This document shows positions 1 through 8,092 of a stretch of DNA of 50,561 bases, in pieces (the stretch's first letter is position 1; every line of letters begins with the position of its first letter). The DNA comes from JBOZRQ01 sp050789255. Its GTDB lineage: Bacteria; Bacillota; Sulfobacillia; Symbiobacteriales; Symbiobacteriaceae. The notes beneath the pieces are model-generated. The model was not told the DNA's origin. It ran no database searches and saw only the letters and a list, made by a program, of their open reading frames with translations. The position numbers and the translations under genes were made by a program. Location of the stretch: assembly GCA_050789255.1 (NCBI GenBank), contig JBOZRQ010000047.1, positions 1-50,561 on the forward strand, given 5' to 3'.

Positions 1-165
1 CTCCGGCGGCCCAGGCTCCGGCGGCCCAGGCTCCGGCGGCCCAGGCTCCGGCGGCCCAGGCTCCGGCGGCCCAGGCTCCGGCGGCCCAGGCTCCGGCAGC
101 CCAGACTCCGGTAGCCCAGACTCCGGTAGCCCAGACTCCGGTAGCCCAAACTCAGGGCGCCCAAC
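1..165. repeat. 15-bp tandem repeat inside a coding region
   Basis: The unit ctccggcggcccagg occurs six times without a mismatch from base 1 to 90. Four diverged copies follow (91-150), with gta replacing gcg and an A replacing the final G, then one badly degenerated copy (151-165). The unit is five codons long, so the frame is kept and encodes PAAQA, then PVAQT. The array runs off the left edge, so its full copy number is unknown. Perfect copies lie upstream and decayed copies downstream, as expected if new units arise at one end. Confidence 0.97.
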
Positions 166-632
166 CCCCGGCAACAGCCGCACCCGTGCAGCTGCCCGCC
201 ACCCCGGCGCCCCTGCCGGAGGTAGCAGCCCAGCCGCAGACCCAACCGGGTCAGCCGCAAATCCTATGGCTACCGATCCCCCTGCCACAGGGCGGGCAGG
301 CCTGGGCCCAGCTGCACGTCCAGGAGGAGAGCCCCAAGAGGTCCCGCGGCAAGGCGGGGCCCGTCCACCAGGTGCGCATCTTCTGGGAGACGCCCGGGCT
401 TGGTCCCATCCAGGTCACCATGGACGCAGCCTCGACCTCCCTGACAGCGCTCTTCACGGCCGTGGCTGCCGAAAGCCGTCTGGCCGTCGAACAGCACCTG
501 CCGGAGCTTCAGCAGCGTCTGAACGAAGCGGGATTTACGGAAACCAGGCTCGGCGCCCGTCAGCCCATGCCGGGCGAGCCCGTGGAGCCCGTTCGGCCCG
601 AGGAGTCGGGCCGTCTCAATCGGCGGATGTAA
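1..632 (+). CDS. FliK-like (hook-length control type) protein, 3' part
   Basis: The frame is open from base 3, so the start lies outside the window. The visible N-terminal part is a proline/alanine/glutamine repeat region. The last ~120 residues form a compact domain with hydrophobic beta strands (VHQVRIFWETPGLGPIQVTM) and then a helix of the form AAESRLAVEQHLPELQQRL followed by a glycine-phenylalanine turn. That order matches the C-terminal domain of flagellar hook-length control proteins. The next gene encodes an FlhB C-domain-like protein, which mirrors the ylqG-ylqH pair of Bacillus and supports the assignment. A disordered Pro-rich N-half before a folded C-domain is normal for FliK. The similarity is judged by eye, and the protein may not act in a flagellum. 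Confidence 0.6.
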   Translation, partial: PAAQAPAAQAPAAQAPAAQAPAAQAPAAQAPAAQTPVAQTPVAQTPVAQTQGAQPPATAAPVQLPATPAPLPEVAAQPQTQPGQPQILWLPIPLPQGGQAWAQLHVQEESPKRSRGKAGPVHQVRIFWETPGLGPIQVTMDAASTSLTALFTAVAAESRLAVEQHLPELQQRLNEAGFTETRLGARQPMPGEPVEPVRPEESGRLNRRM

Positions 633-646
633 AGCGAGGTGCTGCG

Positions 647-955
647 GTGTCCGAGCAAAAGCGAACTCCCCCGAAGGTCGCCGTGGCCCTCGGGTATGAT
701 AAAGCGAAGGACGAGGCGCCCCGGGTGATTGCCACCGGGCGCGGGGCCCTCGCCGAGTCGCTGATCAAGCTGGCGAATCAGCACGAGATTCCCATCCACA
801 AGGATCATCCGCTGGCCAACGCCCTGGTCAAGCTCGAACTGGGGGCTACTGTTCCCCCGGAGCTGTACGCGGCCGTGGCCGAGGTCCTGGCCTTCCTCTG
901 GCGCCTGGAGCAAGAGAAGGCCGTGCACGGCTGGGGAGAGGAGAGATCCCTGTGA
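647..955 (+). CDS. FlhB/EscU C-terminal-domain-like protein (YlqH type)
   Basis: This 102-residue protein resembles the cytoplasmic C-terminal part of the type III export switch proteins FlhB/EscU without the membrane domain: PKVAVALGYDKAKDEAPRVI, then a GRGALAESLIKLANQHEIPI segment and DHPLANALVKLELGATVPPE. In FlhB this part contains the NPTH autocleavage loop; here the corresponding motif is not recognisable. The start is a GTG at 647 preceded by cgaggtg; a longer frame exists upstream but lies over the previous gene. The stop overlaps the acpS start (GTGA). Stand-alone FlhB-like proteins of this size occur next to FliK-like genes in many Firmicutes; their role is not firmly established. 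Confidence 0.8.
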   Translation: MSEQKRTPPKVAVALGYDKAKDEAPRVIATGRGALAESLIKLANQHEIPIHKDHPLANALVKLELGATVPPELYAAVAEVLAFLWRLEQEKAVHGWGEERSL

Positions 956-1326
956 TCCTTGGCACCGGTGTGGACATCATTGAGGTATCCCGGATCGAGC
1001 AGACGCTGCAGCGCCATGCCGATCGTTTTTTGGCCCGCATGTTCACCCCTGGCGAGGTGGCGTACTGCGGCGCCGGAGAGCACAGGGTCCGCCGGCTGGC
1101 GGCCCGCTTCGCTGCGAAGGAGGCGGTGCTGAAGGCGCTGGGGACCGGTCTCCGGGAGGTCAAGTGGACCGACATTGAAGTGATCAACGACCCGTTGGGC
1201 AAACCCTCCATCCGCCTGGGCGGCCGACTCGCCGAGATCGCCCGGGAGCAGGGCGTCACCAAACTCCACGTCTCCCTCTCGCACTGCAAAGAATATGCCT
1301 TGGCACAGGTGGTGGCGGTTAAGTGA
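952..1326 (+). CDS. acpS: Holo-[acyl-carrier-protein] synthase
   Basis: AcpS moves the 4'-phosphopantetheine arm from coenzyme A to the serine of apo-acyl carrier protein, activating it for fatty acid synthesis. The 124-residue length is typical of the family. The N-terminal GTGVDIIEVSRI motif carries the magnesium-binding aspartate, and RFAAKEAVLKALG carries the conserved glutamate-lysine pair; the C-terminal LSHCKEYALA strand is also standard. The GTG start at 952 overlaps the preceding stop, and its own stop overlaps the next start (GTGA), so translation is probably coupled along acpS and the NAD(P)HX repair gene. The acpS, repair enzyme, alr, ndoAI, ndoA order is well known in Bacillus and relatives. 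Confidence 0.95.
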   Translation: MILGTGVDIIEVSRIEQTLQRHADRFLARMFTPGEVAYCGAGEHRVRRLAARFAAKEAVLKALGTGLREVKWTDIEVINDPLGKPSIRLGGRLAEIAREQGVTKLHVSLSHCKEYALAQVVAVK

Positions 1327-2885
1327 AAGTCGTTTCCGGAGACCAGATGCGCTCCATTGAGAACCGGGTGTTTGACAGGTTCGGCCTTCCTTCCCAGCTG
1401 GTAATGGAGGTTGCGGGCCGGCAGGTAGCCGTGGTGGCCCGCCGTCTCTCCGAGCAGCATCCCGGCCCCGTCGTCGTAGTATGTGGTAAGGGCAACAACG
1501 GCGGCGACGGCCTGGTGGCCGCCCGCTGGTTGAAGCACTGGGGCATTCCGGTCTCCGCGGTCGTGTGGTCCTCCTTCGACGACCTGCCGCCCGACGCCGC
1601 CGCAGCGCTGCACTCCGCGCGCTCCTACGGCGTGCCGATTTTGATCCCCGCCCAGGCGGCAGAAGCGCTCCAGGACGCCGGCCTGATCGTCGACGCCGTG
1701 CTGGGCACCGGCGTGGTCGGTTCGGCCAAGGGCCTCGCGGCGGAAGCGATCAAGCTGATCAACGCCGCCGGCCGCCCCGTGTTGGCGGTCGACATGCCGT
1801 CGGGCATCGCCACGGACACGGGCCGTGCCGAAGGGCCGGCGGTCTCGGCGGACTACACCGTCACCTTTGGGCTGCCGAAGCTGGGCCTGTTCCAGTTCCC
1901 CGGCGCCGACCTGGCGGGGCGTGTAATCGTCGCCGACATTGGCCTCGCAGAGGCTGCGATTGATGCGGAACGCATCTCCGTGGAACTCACCCGGGCGGCC
2001 GACGTGCGCGGCTGGCTGCCCAACTACAGCCGCAACGCCCACAAGGGCACCCGCGGCAAGGTACTCGTGGCTGCCGCCTCCCGCGGCATGACCGGCGCGG
2101 CGGCCCTCGCAGGCGAAGCGGCGCTGCGGTCGGGCGCCGGCCTGGTAACCGTAGCGGCTCCGCAGTCGTCTCAACCTGTGGTAGCCGGGCTGCGGCCCGA
2201 GTTTACAACCCTGGCCTTCGAGGAGTCCGCTGAGGGAGGATTCGCAGCGGCTGCGGCGGAACCATTCCTCGTGAAGGCCGCCCGCGCGGATGCACTGGCG
2301 GTCGGTCCCGGCCTGGGCACCGACCCGGAGACCCAGGCGTTCGTGCGCAAGGTCGTCTCGGCCTCGCCGGCGCCCCTGGTGATCGACGCGGACGCCATCA
2401 AGGCCTACTCCGGTCAGCCGGGGCTACTCAGTCAGGCGCCGGTGCCGGTCATCCTGACGCCCCATCCCGGCGAAATGGCTCACCTGCTGGGCATCAGCGT
2501 GGAGGATGTGATGGGCGACCGGTTCGCCGCCGTGCGGGCCGCCGCTCACGCGACCAAGTGCGTCGTCCTGCTGAAGGGCGCCTATACCCTGATTTCCGAC
2601 CCGGAGGGCTTCGTGTGGATCAACCCCACCGGCAGCCGTGCTCTGGGGACCGGCGGTTCCGGCGACGTGCTGACCGGCATCATCGCGGGGCTTTTGGCAC
2701 AGGGGCTCGGGGCGTTGGAGGCGGCCACCGTGGGCGCCTACATGCACGGGCTGGCGGGCGATCGGCTCGCCGAGCGCATGGGCCACGACGGCATCCTGGC
2801 GGGTGACCTGGCGGCCGAACTGCCCCGGGTCCAGCATGATCTGCGCAAGGGCTTGCCCGATCATCTAGAAGAGTTTTGGGGCTAG
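1323..2885 (+). CDS. nnr: Bifunctional NAD(P)H-hydrate epimerase / ADP-dependent NAD(P)H-hydrate dehydratase
   Basis: This enzyme repairs NADHX and NADPHX, the damaged hydrated forms of nicotinamide cofactors. Residues ~1-215 are the YjeF_N epimerase domain (VVVVCGKGNNGGDGLVAAR and VLAVDMPSGIATDTG). Residues ~225-515 are the ribokinase-like dehydratase domain, with VILTPHPGEMAHLLG and the nucleotide-binding GTGGSGDVLTGIIAGLLAQG. The 520-residue length fits the fused bacterial form. The GTG start overlaps acpS by four bases. Both domains look intact, so both activities are expected. Confidence 0.95.
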   Translation: MKVVSGDQMRSIENRVFDRFGLPSQLVMEVAGRQVAVVARRLSEQHPGPVVVVCGKGNNGGDGLVAARWLKHWGIPVSAVVWSSFDDLPPDAAAALHSARSYGVPILIPAQAAEALQDAGLIVDAVLGTGVVGSAKGLAAEAIKLINAAGRPVLAVDMPSGIATDTGRAEGPAVSADYTVTFGLPKLGLFQFPGADLAGRVIVADIGLAEAAIDAERISVELTRAADVRGWLPNYSRNAHKGTRGKVLVAAASRGMTGAAALAGEAALRSGAGLVTVAAPQSSQPVVAGLRPEFTTLAFEESAEGGFAAAAAEPFLVKAARADALAVGPGLGTDPETQAFVRKVVSASPAPLVIDADAIKAYSGQPGLLSQAPVPVILTPHPGEMAHLLGISVEDVMGDRFAAVRAAAHATKCVVLLKGAYTLISDPEGFVWINPTGSRALGTGGSGDVLTGIIAGLLAQGLGALEAATVGAYMHGLAGDRLAERMGHDGILAGDLAAELPRVQHDLRKGLPDHLEEFWG

Positions 2886-2896
2886 GGGGCAGCGCT

Positions 2897-4039
2897 ATGG
2901 AAGCGGCCAGACTCCGGCCCACGTGGGCGGAGGTCAATCTCGACAACATCCGGCATAATGTTACAGAGCTACGCAGGCTCGCTCCGGACGCGCAGTTTAT
3001 GGCCGTCGTTAAGGCAGATGGATACGGCCATGGAGCGGTTCCGGTTGCGCGCACTGCGCTAGAGGCAGGCGCCACCTGGCTGGCCGTGGCGACGTTGGAG
3101 GAGGGGGTCGACCTGCGCAAGGCAGGTCTCACGGCGCCTATCCTCGTGCTGGGCTACATTCCGCCGATTCAGGCCGACACCGTGGTGCTCTATGATTTGC
3201 ACCCGACGGTCTTCCACCTGGACCTGGTCCAGGCGCTGGCCCAGTGGGGCCGGGCGCTCATGCGCCAGGTTCCGGTGCATGTCAAGGTCGACACGGGCAT
3301 GGGGCGCATCGGCGTGCGCCCTGAGGGGCTGGTGGAGTTCGTGAAGGCGGCCAAGGCCTTCCCGCAGATCGAGCTGGAAGGTGTCTTTACGCACCTTGCC
3401 ACCGCCGACGAGCCCGACAATGACTACGCAGCGACTCAGATTGCCCGGTTCTCGGAGGCCCTTGCCGGGCTCCGGGAAGCCGGCTTCACGCCGAAGTTCC
3501 GCCACGCCTGCAACAGCGCCGGGCTGATGCTCCACCCGGCAGGGCACCTCGACATGGTCCGGGCGGGCATCGCCATCTACGGCCTCGCCCCGGACCCGGC
3601 GGTGGCCTGGCCGGTGCAGTTGAAGCCCGCTCTCACCTGGAAGACCCGCATTGGCATGCTCAAGACCGTGGAGCCCGGGACCCCCGTGTCCTATGGATCC
3701 ACGTACCGTGCTGCAGGGCGGGAGCGCATCGCCAGCCTGCCCGTGGGGTACGCCGACGGCTACTTCCGGCTCAACTCCAACCGGGGCGAGGTGCTGGTGG
3801 GCGGGCGCCGGTGCCCGGTCATTGGCCGGGTCTGCATGGATCAGACCATGGTCCGCCTCCCCGACGACCTCGAGGCGAAGGTGGGCGATGAGGTGGTGCT
3901 CCTGGGCGAGCAGGGCGGCGAGCAAATTACTGCGGCGGATATTGCACACACGGTCGGGACCATCAACTACGAGGTGGTCTGCGCCATCAGCAAGCGGGTC
4001 CCCCGTGTCTATTGGAAGGATGGAGAACGGCTAAAGTAG
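2897..4039 (+). CDS. alr: Alanine racemase
   Basis: Alr is a pyridoxal-phosphate enzyme that interconverts L- and D-alanine, supplying D-alanine for peptidoglycan. With the ATG at 2897 the PLP-binding lysine in AVVKADGYGHG is residue 39, the same number as in the Geobacillus enzyme. This and the aggggg ribosome binding site favour 2897 over an in-frame TTG at 2876. The second catalytic base is the tyrosine of TPVSYGSTYRA, and VGYADGYFR and GRVCMDQTMV are conserved family blocks. The protein has 380 residues. It follows the NAD(P)HX repair gene by 11 bases and closes the operon before a fresh promoter for ndoAI. Confidence 0.96.
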   Translation: MEAARLRPTWAEVNLDNIRHNVTELRRLAPDAQFMAVVKADGYGHGAVPVARTALEAGATWLAVATLEEGVDLRKAGLTAPILVLGYIPPIQADTVVLYDLHPTVFHLDLVQALAQWGRALMRQVPVHVKVDTGMGRIGVRPEGLVEFVKAAKAFPQIELEGVFTHLATADEPDNDYAATQIARFSEALAGLREAGFTPKFRHACNSAGLMLHPAGHLDMVRAGIAIYGLAPDPAVAWPVQLKPALTWKTRIGMLKTVEPGTPVSYGSTYRAAGRERIASLPVGYADGYFRLNSNRGEVLVGGRRCPVIGRVCMDQTMVRLPDDLEAKVGDEVVLLGEQGGEQITAADIAHTVGTINYEVVCAISKRVPRVYWKDGERLK

Positions 4040-4051
4040 GGCATCCTAGCT

Positions 4052-4079
4052 TTGACCATTCAATGACTGAGCGTATAGA
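4052..4079 (+). promoter_or_regulatory. Sigma-A-type promoter for ndoAI-ndoA
   Basis: TTGACC (4052-4057) and TATAGA (4074-4079) are separated by 16 bases in the 76-base gap after alr. The ndoAI start follows 37 bases later, after a good ribosome binding site (caggagg). This suggests the toxin-antitoxin pair can be transcribed apart from alr. Confidence 0.55.
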
Positions 4080-4115
4080 ATAGTTAGGGAAGCCTCTACT
4101 TCAGGAGGTGCCTCC

Positions 4116-4382
4116 ATGGCTTCGACCAAACGCATCGTGCTCTCCGTTCCCGATACCCTGTTACGCGATCTGGATGGTCTGGTAGCCATGGAGCGCTCCC
4201 AGCGCAACGCCCTGATTTTGGAGGCTATGCGCATTTACGTCGCGGAAAGGAAGAAACGGGACATGCGGGAGCAGCTGAAGCGCGGCTATAAGTCTATGGC
4301 GCGCATCAACCTGACTCTGGCCGAGGAGGGTCCGCTCTTTGAGCAGGGACCCGTGTCCCGAGGCGGGTCCCGGGGGAAATGA
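4116..4382 (+). CDS. ndoAI: Antitoxin of the EndoA/NdoA endoribonuclease (ribbon-helix-helix)
   Basis: This 88-residue protein begins with a ribbon-helix-helix DNA-binding fold: strand KRIVLSVPDTLLRDLD, then two helices (RSQRNALILEAMRIYVAERK). The remaining C-terminal tail would wrap around and block the toxin. In the family, the antitoxin neutralises NdoA and represses their shared promoter. Its end overlaps the toxin start by four bases (ATGA), the normal arrangement for this pair. The position directly after alr is the Bacillus arrangement. The assignment rests on the adjacent toxin as much as on the sequence. Confidence 0.9.
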   Translation: MASTKRIVLSVPDTLLRDLDGLVAMERSQRNALILEAMRIYVAERKKRDMREQLKRGYKSMARINLTLAEEGPLFEQGPVSRGGSRGK

Positions 4383-4741
4383 GCAGACCACTCAATATCC
4401 GTCGGGGCGATGTGTTCTACGCCGACCTCAGCCCTGTGATCGGCTCCGAGCAGGGTGGAGTTCGACCCGTTCTGGTCCTGCAGAACGACATCGGGAACAA
4501 GTACAGCCCTACGGTAATCGTCTCCGCCGTCACTTCTCAAATCGAAAAAGCGAAACTCCCTATCCATGTAGAGCTAAACGGTGAGACGTACGGCCTCGAG
4601 CGCGACTCCGTGATTCTGCTGGAGCAGATTCGCACCATCGACAAACGCCGACTGCGCGAACGGGTGACCCACCTGGGCGGCGAGATCATGAAGCAGGTCG
4701 ACGAGGCGCTTATGATCAGCCTCGGACTGAAGGAGCTGTAA
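4379..4741 (+). CDS. ndoA: EndoA/NdoA (MazF/PemK family) endoribonuclease toxin
   Basis: NdoA cleaves single-stranded mRNA at a short sequence motif and is held inactive by NdoAI. The 120-residue length matches the family. Conserved blocks are RRGDVFYADLSPVIGSEQGG, with the arginine and glycine loop, RPVLVLQNDIGN, and the catalytic-region motif PTVIVSAVTSQ; VILLEQIRTIDKRRL is the usual C-terminal helix segment. The residues thought to be essential appear intact, so the toxin is probably functional. A terminator-like hairpin follows. Confidence 0.95.
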   Translation: MSRPLNIRRGDVFYADLSPVIGSEQGGVRPVLVLQNDIGNKYSPTVIVSAVTSQIEKAKLPIHVELNGETYGLERDSVILLEQIRTIDKRRLRERVTHLGGEIMKQVDEALMISLGLKEL

Positions 4742-4768
4742 GGGAGAACCGTCACCGATGGACAGATG

Positions 4769-4795
4769 CCCGGGAGCCCCAGGTTCCCGGGTTTT
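4769..4795 (+). terminator. Intrinsic terminator after ndoA
   Basis: Seven-base-pair stem cccggga (4769-4775) / tcccggg (4785-4791) followed by four T residues, 28 bases after the ndoA stop. Confidence 0.7.
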
Positions 4796-4851
4796 GTCCG
4801 CCCACATATTTCGTGTGCCGATATTTCAACTACGGTAGGAGGTCCCGCAGC

Positions 4852-5568
4852 ATGAGGCCGTTGATTGGGATTACCGCAGCCCCGTACAAGGACGCGGAGC
4901 AGGGCCGGGACTGGGTCTACAACACGCGCGACTACTTCCGGGCTGTCCAGAACGCCGGGGGCATCCCGGTGCTGCTTCCCTTCATCGAAACCGTGGAGCA
5001 GGCCGCAGAGATCCTCGACCGCATCGACGGGCTGCTGCTGTCGGGCGGCGCCGACATTCACCCGGGGCTCTACGGCGAGGAGATCCACCCGCAGTGCGGG
5101 TCGATTGAGCCGGAGCGGGACGCTACGGAACTGGCCCTGGCCCGCCTTGCTCTAGAGCGGGACATGCCGGTCTTCGGCATCTGTCGTGGCCACCAGGTGC
5201 TGGCCGTCGCCTTCGGCGGGACGCTCTACCAGGACATCCCTGCGCAGCTGCCCGGGAAGATCAATCACCAGCAGGTGGTGATTCCCCGCAACCATGAGGC
5301 GCACGAGGTCGCTGTGGTCGGCGGCACGCGGTTGGAGGGTCTGATCGGCGGGACTGCTCGCGTAAACACCCGCCATCACCAGTCCGTCAAGGATGTTCCC
5401 CCCGGCTGGGTGGAGAACGCAGTTTCGCCTGATGGCGTGAACGAGGGCATGGAGAACCCGGCCCACAAGTTTGCACTGTCGGTCCAGTGGCACCCGGAGA
5501 ACTTTACCGCCAAGGCATATAGCTTTGATGTAGTCTTCCGTGCCTTTGTGGATGCCTGTAAGCGCTAA
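4852..5568 (+). CDS. Peptidase C26 / class I glutamine amidotransferase-like hydrolase (PuuD type)
   Basis: The 238-residue protein has the single-domain class I amidotransferase fold of gamma-glutamyl-GABA hydrolases. The nucleophile is the cysteine of FGICRGHQVLAVAFGG, the oxyanion region is LLLSGGADIHPGLYGEE, and the His-Glu pair lies in VQWHPENF. Family members hydrolyse gamma-glutamyl amides; the substrate cannot be told from sequence. The ATG at 4852 has the ribosome binding site taggaggt seven bases upstream; a longer frame from 4813 lacks one. It leads a three-gene unit with asparaginase and threonine dehydratase, so it probably releases glutamate from gamma-glutamyl compounds during nitrogen scavenging. 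Confidence 0.88.
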   Translation: MRPLIGITAAPYKDAEQGRDWVYNTRDYFRAVQNAGGIPVLLPFIETVEQAAEILDRIDGLLLSGGADIHPGLYGEEIHPQCGSIEPERDATELALARLALERDMPVFGICRGHQVLAVAFGGTLYQDIPAQLPGKINHQQVVIPRNHEAHEVAVVGGTRLEGLIGGTARVNTRHHQSVKDVPPGWVENAVSPDGVNEGMENPAHKFALSVQWHPENFTAKAYSFDVVFRAFVDACKR

Positions 5569-5588
5569 TCACCAGGAGGGGTACAGCT

Positions 5589-6647
5589 ATGCCAGCCGTT
5601 GTCGTAGAGTGGACCCGGGGTCCGCTGGTCGAGAACATGTACCGTGGCGATGCTGCCGTTGTGGACGCTCAGGGGCGGCTGCTCTTTTCGGTGGGGGATG
5701 CGGGGAAGGCGACCTTCTGGCGCTCTTCGGCCAAGCCTATCCAGGCGATGCCAATCGTGCTGACGGGCGCCGCGGATGCCTTCGGCTTCGGTCCCCAGCA
5801 CCTGGCGATGTTCAGTGCCTCGCACAACGGTGAGGCTGTGCATGTCGAAACGGTCGCCGATGCGATGCGGCGGGCCGGGCTCTCGGAGGATCTGCTGCGG
5901 TGCGGCGTGCACGCCCCCTACGACCGGGAGAGCGCTGAAGCGCTGGTGCAGGCCGGGCAGGAGCCCCGGGCGATCCACAACAACTGCTCGGGCAAGCATA
6001 CGGGGATGCTGGCTCTGGCCAAGCACCTGGGGCTGCCGCTGGATACCTACCTTGACCCGAACTCGGAGCTGCAGAAGCTGATTCTGGCCAACGTGGCGGA
6101 TGTGGTCGGGCTGGCGCCCGAGCAGATCGCCATTGGGGTGGATGGCTGCGGGGTGCCGGTCTTCGGGCTGCCGCTGCACAACATGGCGTACGCCTTCGCA
6201 AGGCTCGCCGAGCCGGCAACCATGCCCGCGGGCAAGGAGGAGGCCGGGCGCCGCTTCCGTGATGCCATGCGGACCTTCCCGCACAACGTGGCGGGTAAGA
6301 AGCGCATCTGCACGGAGATCATGACCCTGCCGGGCCAGCGGTTCGTCGCCAAGAGCGGGGCCGAGGGCGTTTACTGCGTGGGCGCCCTGCCTGAGGCCGT
6401 TGCCGCCTCGCCGGTCCTGCGCGACCTGGGCATCACGGGCGGGATTGGCATCGCGGTCAAGGCGGAGGACGGGAATACCGAGGTCCGCCATCAGATGGTG
6501 GTGGCGATCATGGAGCAGCTGGGTCTGCTGACCGAGCAGGATGCGGCGGCCATGGGGCGCTACCGCAATCAACTGATCAAGAACCACGCCGGCACGCTGG
6601 TGGGCGAAAAGCGGGTCGTGCTTACTCTGACCAGGGGGAACTCCTAG
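5589..6647 (+). CDS. Asparaginase II family (Rhizobium ReAV-like) L-asparaginase
   Basis: This 352-residue protein belongs to the asparaginase_II family, unrelated to the classical AnsA/AnsB type. Visible markers are FWRSSAKPIQAMP near residue 40, the NNCSGKHTGMLA block near residue 135 (containing the SGKH lysine/cysteine region known in the Rhizobium enzyme), and GVDGCGVPVFGLPL. It should convert asparagine to aspartate and ammonia in the cytoplasm; no signal peptide is seen. The ATG follows aggaggggtacagct. It is one base away from the following dehydratase gene, so the two are almost certainly co-transcribed. Confidence 0.88.
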   Translation: MPAVVVEWTRGPLVENMYRGDAAVVDAQGRLLFSVGDAGKATFWRSSAKPIQAMPIVLTGAADAFGFGPQHLAMFSASHNGEAVHVETVADAMRRAGLSEDLLRCGVHAPYDRESAEALVQAGQEPRAIHNNCSGKHTGMLALAKHLGLPLDTYLDPNSELQKLILANVADVVGLAPEQIAIGVDGCGVPVFGLPLHNMAYAFARLAEPATMPAGKEEAGRRFRDAMRTFPHNVAGKKRICTEIMTLPGQRFVAKSGAEGVYCVGALPEAVAASPVLRDLGITGGIGIAVKAEDGNTEVRHQMVVAIMEQLGLLTEQDAAAMGRYRNQLIKNHAGTLVGEKRVVLTLTRGNS

Positions 6648-6648
6648 C

Positions 6649-7593
6649 ATGACGACCTTGGCCGAACTGCGTGCCGCGGAAGCGATCGTGCGCCGGTACT
6701 TCCCGGCGACCCCGCTGATCGGGGCGCCCCGCCTGGGCGCTCGCCTCGGGACCGAGGTGCTCCTCAAGCTGGACTGCTTCACCCCGATCCGGACCTTCAA
6801 GATCCGGGGCGCCCTGGTCAAGCTGCAGGCGCTGGCTGACAGCGGGAACACGGGTGGCGTGGTGACGGCGAGCGCCGGCAACCATGGCCTGGCCGTGGCC
6901 CGGGCCGCCCGCCTGTTCGGGCGCCCGGCGGTGGTCTGCGTGCCGGAGGGGGCGAACCCGCAGAAGAAGGCGCTGATCGCGGCGGAGGGCGCCCGCGTGG
7001 TCGAGGCCGGCCGGGACTACCAGGCCGCCTTCGAGAACTGCCTGAGCATCGCCGAGTCGGAGGGGCTCAGCGTGGTCCATGCCTACGACGACCCGAGTGT
7101 CATCGCCGGCCAGGGCACGGTGGGACTGGAGCTGGTGGATGCCGGCCTGCCCTTCGACACCGTGATCATGGGCATCGGCGGCGGCGGGCTGATCTCGGGC
7201 GTGGCTGCGGCGATCAAGCAGCTGAAGCCGGGCGCTCGGGTGATCGGGGTGCAGCCGGAGGGCGCCGACTCGATGCTCCGCTCGGTCGAGGCCGGGCGGA
7301 TCGTGGAGTTGGAGAAGGTCCAGACCATTGCCGACGGGCTGGGCGCCCGTAAGCCGGGCCACCACACCCTCGCGCATACCCAGCAGTACGTGGACCAGCT
7401 GCTGCGGGTCTCGGACGACGATCTCTACGAGGCGATGCGCTTCCTGCTCCGGGAGGAGCGGGTGGTCGCGGAGCCTGCGGGCGCCGCTGGCGCCGCGGCC
7501 CTGCTGCGGTACGGCGCCACCGGGCTGGGCCGAGTGGCCGTGCTGGTCTCGGGGGCCAACATTGCCGACAGCGTTTTCGAACAGATTCGATAG
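6649..7593 (+). CDS. Threonine/serine dehydratase, catabolic short form
   Basis: A 314-residue fold-type II PLP enzyme. The Schiff-base lysine is in TFKIRGALVKL, the substrate loop is VTASAGNHGLAVA, and the phosphate-binding glycine loop is MGIGGGGLISGV. It ends without the ACT-like regulatory domain of biosynthetic IlvA, so feedback inhibition by isoleucine is not expected. That suggests catabolic deamination of threonine or serine to a 2-oxo acid and ammonia, in line with the asparaginase and amidase upstream. A serine racemase or other fold-type II activity cannot be excluded. Confidence 0.88.
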   Translation: MTTLAELRAAEAIVRRYFPATPLIGAPRLGARLGTEVLLKLDCFTPIRTFKIRGALVKLQALADSGNTGGVVTASAGNHGLAVARAARLFGRPAVVCVPEGANPQKKALIAAEGARVVEAGRDYQAAFENCLSIAESEGLSVVHAYDDPSVIAGQGTVGLELVDAGLPFDTVIMGIGGGGLISGVAAAIKQLKPGARVIGVQPEGADSMLRSVEAGRIVELEKVQTIADGLGARKPGHHTLAHTQQYVDQLLRVSDDDLYEAMRFLLREERVVAEPAGAAGAAALLRYGATGLGRVAVLVSGANIADSVFEQIR

Positions 7594-7600
7594 TGCAGTG

Positions 7601-7641
7601 ACAACAGGGGGGCCGCCTCACGTAGGCGGCCCCCCTGTTGT
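7601..7641. terminator. Bidirectional hairpin between convergent genes
   Basis: A perfect 18-bp stem (7601-7618 with 7624-7641) around the five-base loop cacgt. It sits between the stops of the dehydratase (plus) and the next gene (minus) and probably ends transcription from both sides, though the T-tracts are poor. Confidence 0.75.
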
Positions 7642-7656
7642 GTTGCTTGGCTGGGT

Positions 7657-8013
7657 TCAACGACCCCGGTATTCAGCGATGACCTCGATTCGCCCCACGA
7701 TATTGGCGTTCATCTCGGCAAGATCCTCGGCCGGGATCCACAACTCCTGGTGAACGCTGGCGCCTACCGTCTTGACTGGGTACTTGGCCAGGAAGTCGGC
7801 GTTGACCTCGAACCGGGTAACATAACCGACGTATCCGGACGCCTCGTCAACCGTGTTCCAGTCTCGGGCGATCTTGGTCGCATACTCCTCGTTCAACACC
7901 GGGTAGAAGATGGGCTGAAAGGGGAGCCGGGGCGGGAATGCCCGCCAGTCAGCCTCCCTGATCAGGTCCAACTCCTTCTGGCCCACGGGCCGGTAGAGGG
8001 TCACGGTGTTCAT
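7657..8013 (-). CDS. Conserved hypothetical protein
   Basis: A 118-residue soluble protein beginning MNTVTLYRPVGQKELDLI, with the block PFQPIFYPVLNEEYATKIA and a C-terminal segment of the form HQELWIPAEDLAEMN. I recognise it as a member of a widespread small family sometimes labelled ADP-ribosylation/crystallin J1 in databases; that label is probably not a real function. No catalytic motif is evident. The ATG has the site cgaggtgaac directly upstream, just after a hairpin-rich spacer. Its gene is transcribed toward the dehydratase and may be monocistronic. Confidence 0.75.
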   Translation of the reverse strand: MNTVTLYRPVGQKELDLIREADWRAFPPRLPFQPIFYPVLNEEYATKIARDWNTVDEASGYVGYVTRFEVNADFLAKYPVKTVGASVHQELWIPAEDLAEMNANIVGRIEVIAEYRGR

Positions 8014-8092
8014 AGGTTCACCTCGCTCGCTTCAGGGGGTATTCCCTGACATGGGGGGAACCAAACCCCCGTTCTGGGGTGAATCGTAACTC

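Noticed and set aside
1..165. CRISPR array
   Set aside because: The repeats are 15 bp, directly adjoining without spacers, and in a coding frame.
266..955. A 229-codon frame starting inside the FliK-like gene
   Set aside because: Only the last 102 codons (from GTG 647) have protein-like sequence and a ribosome binding site; the earlier part is an out-of-frame shadow of the FliK-like gene.
846..2174. A 442-codon antisense frame over acpS and the repair enzyme gene
   Set aside because: Arg/Gly-rich shadow of two recognised genes.
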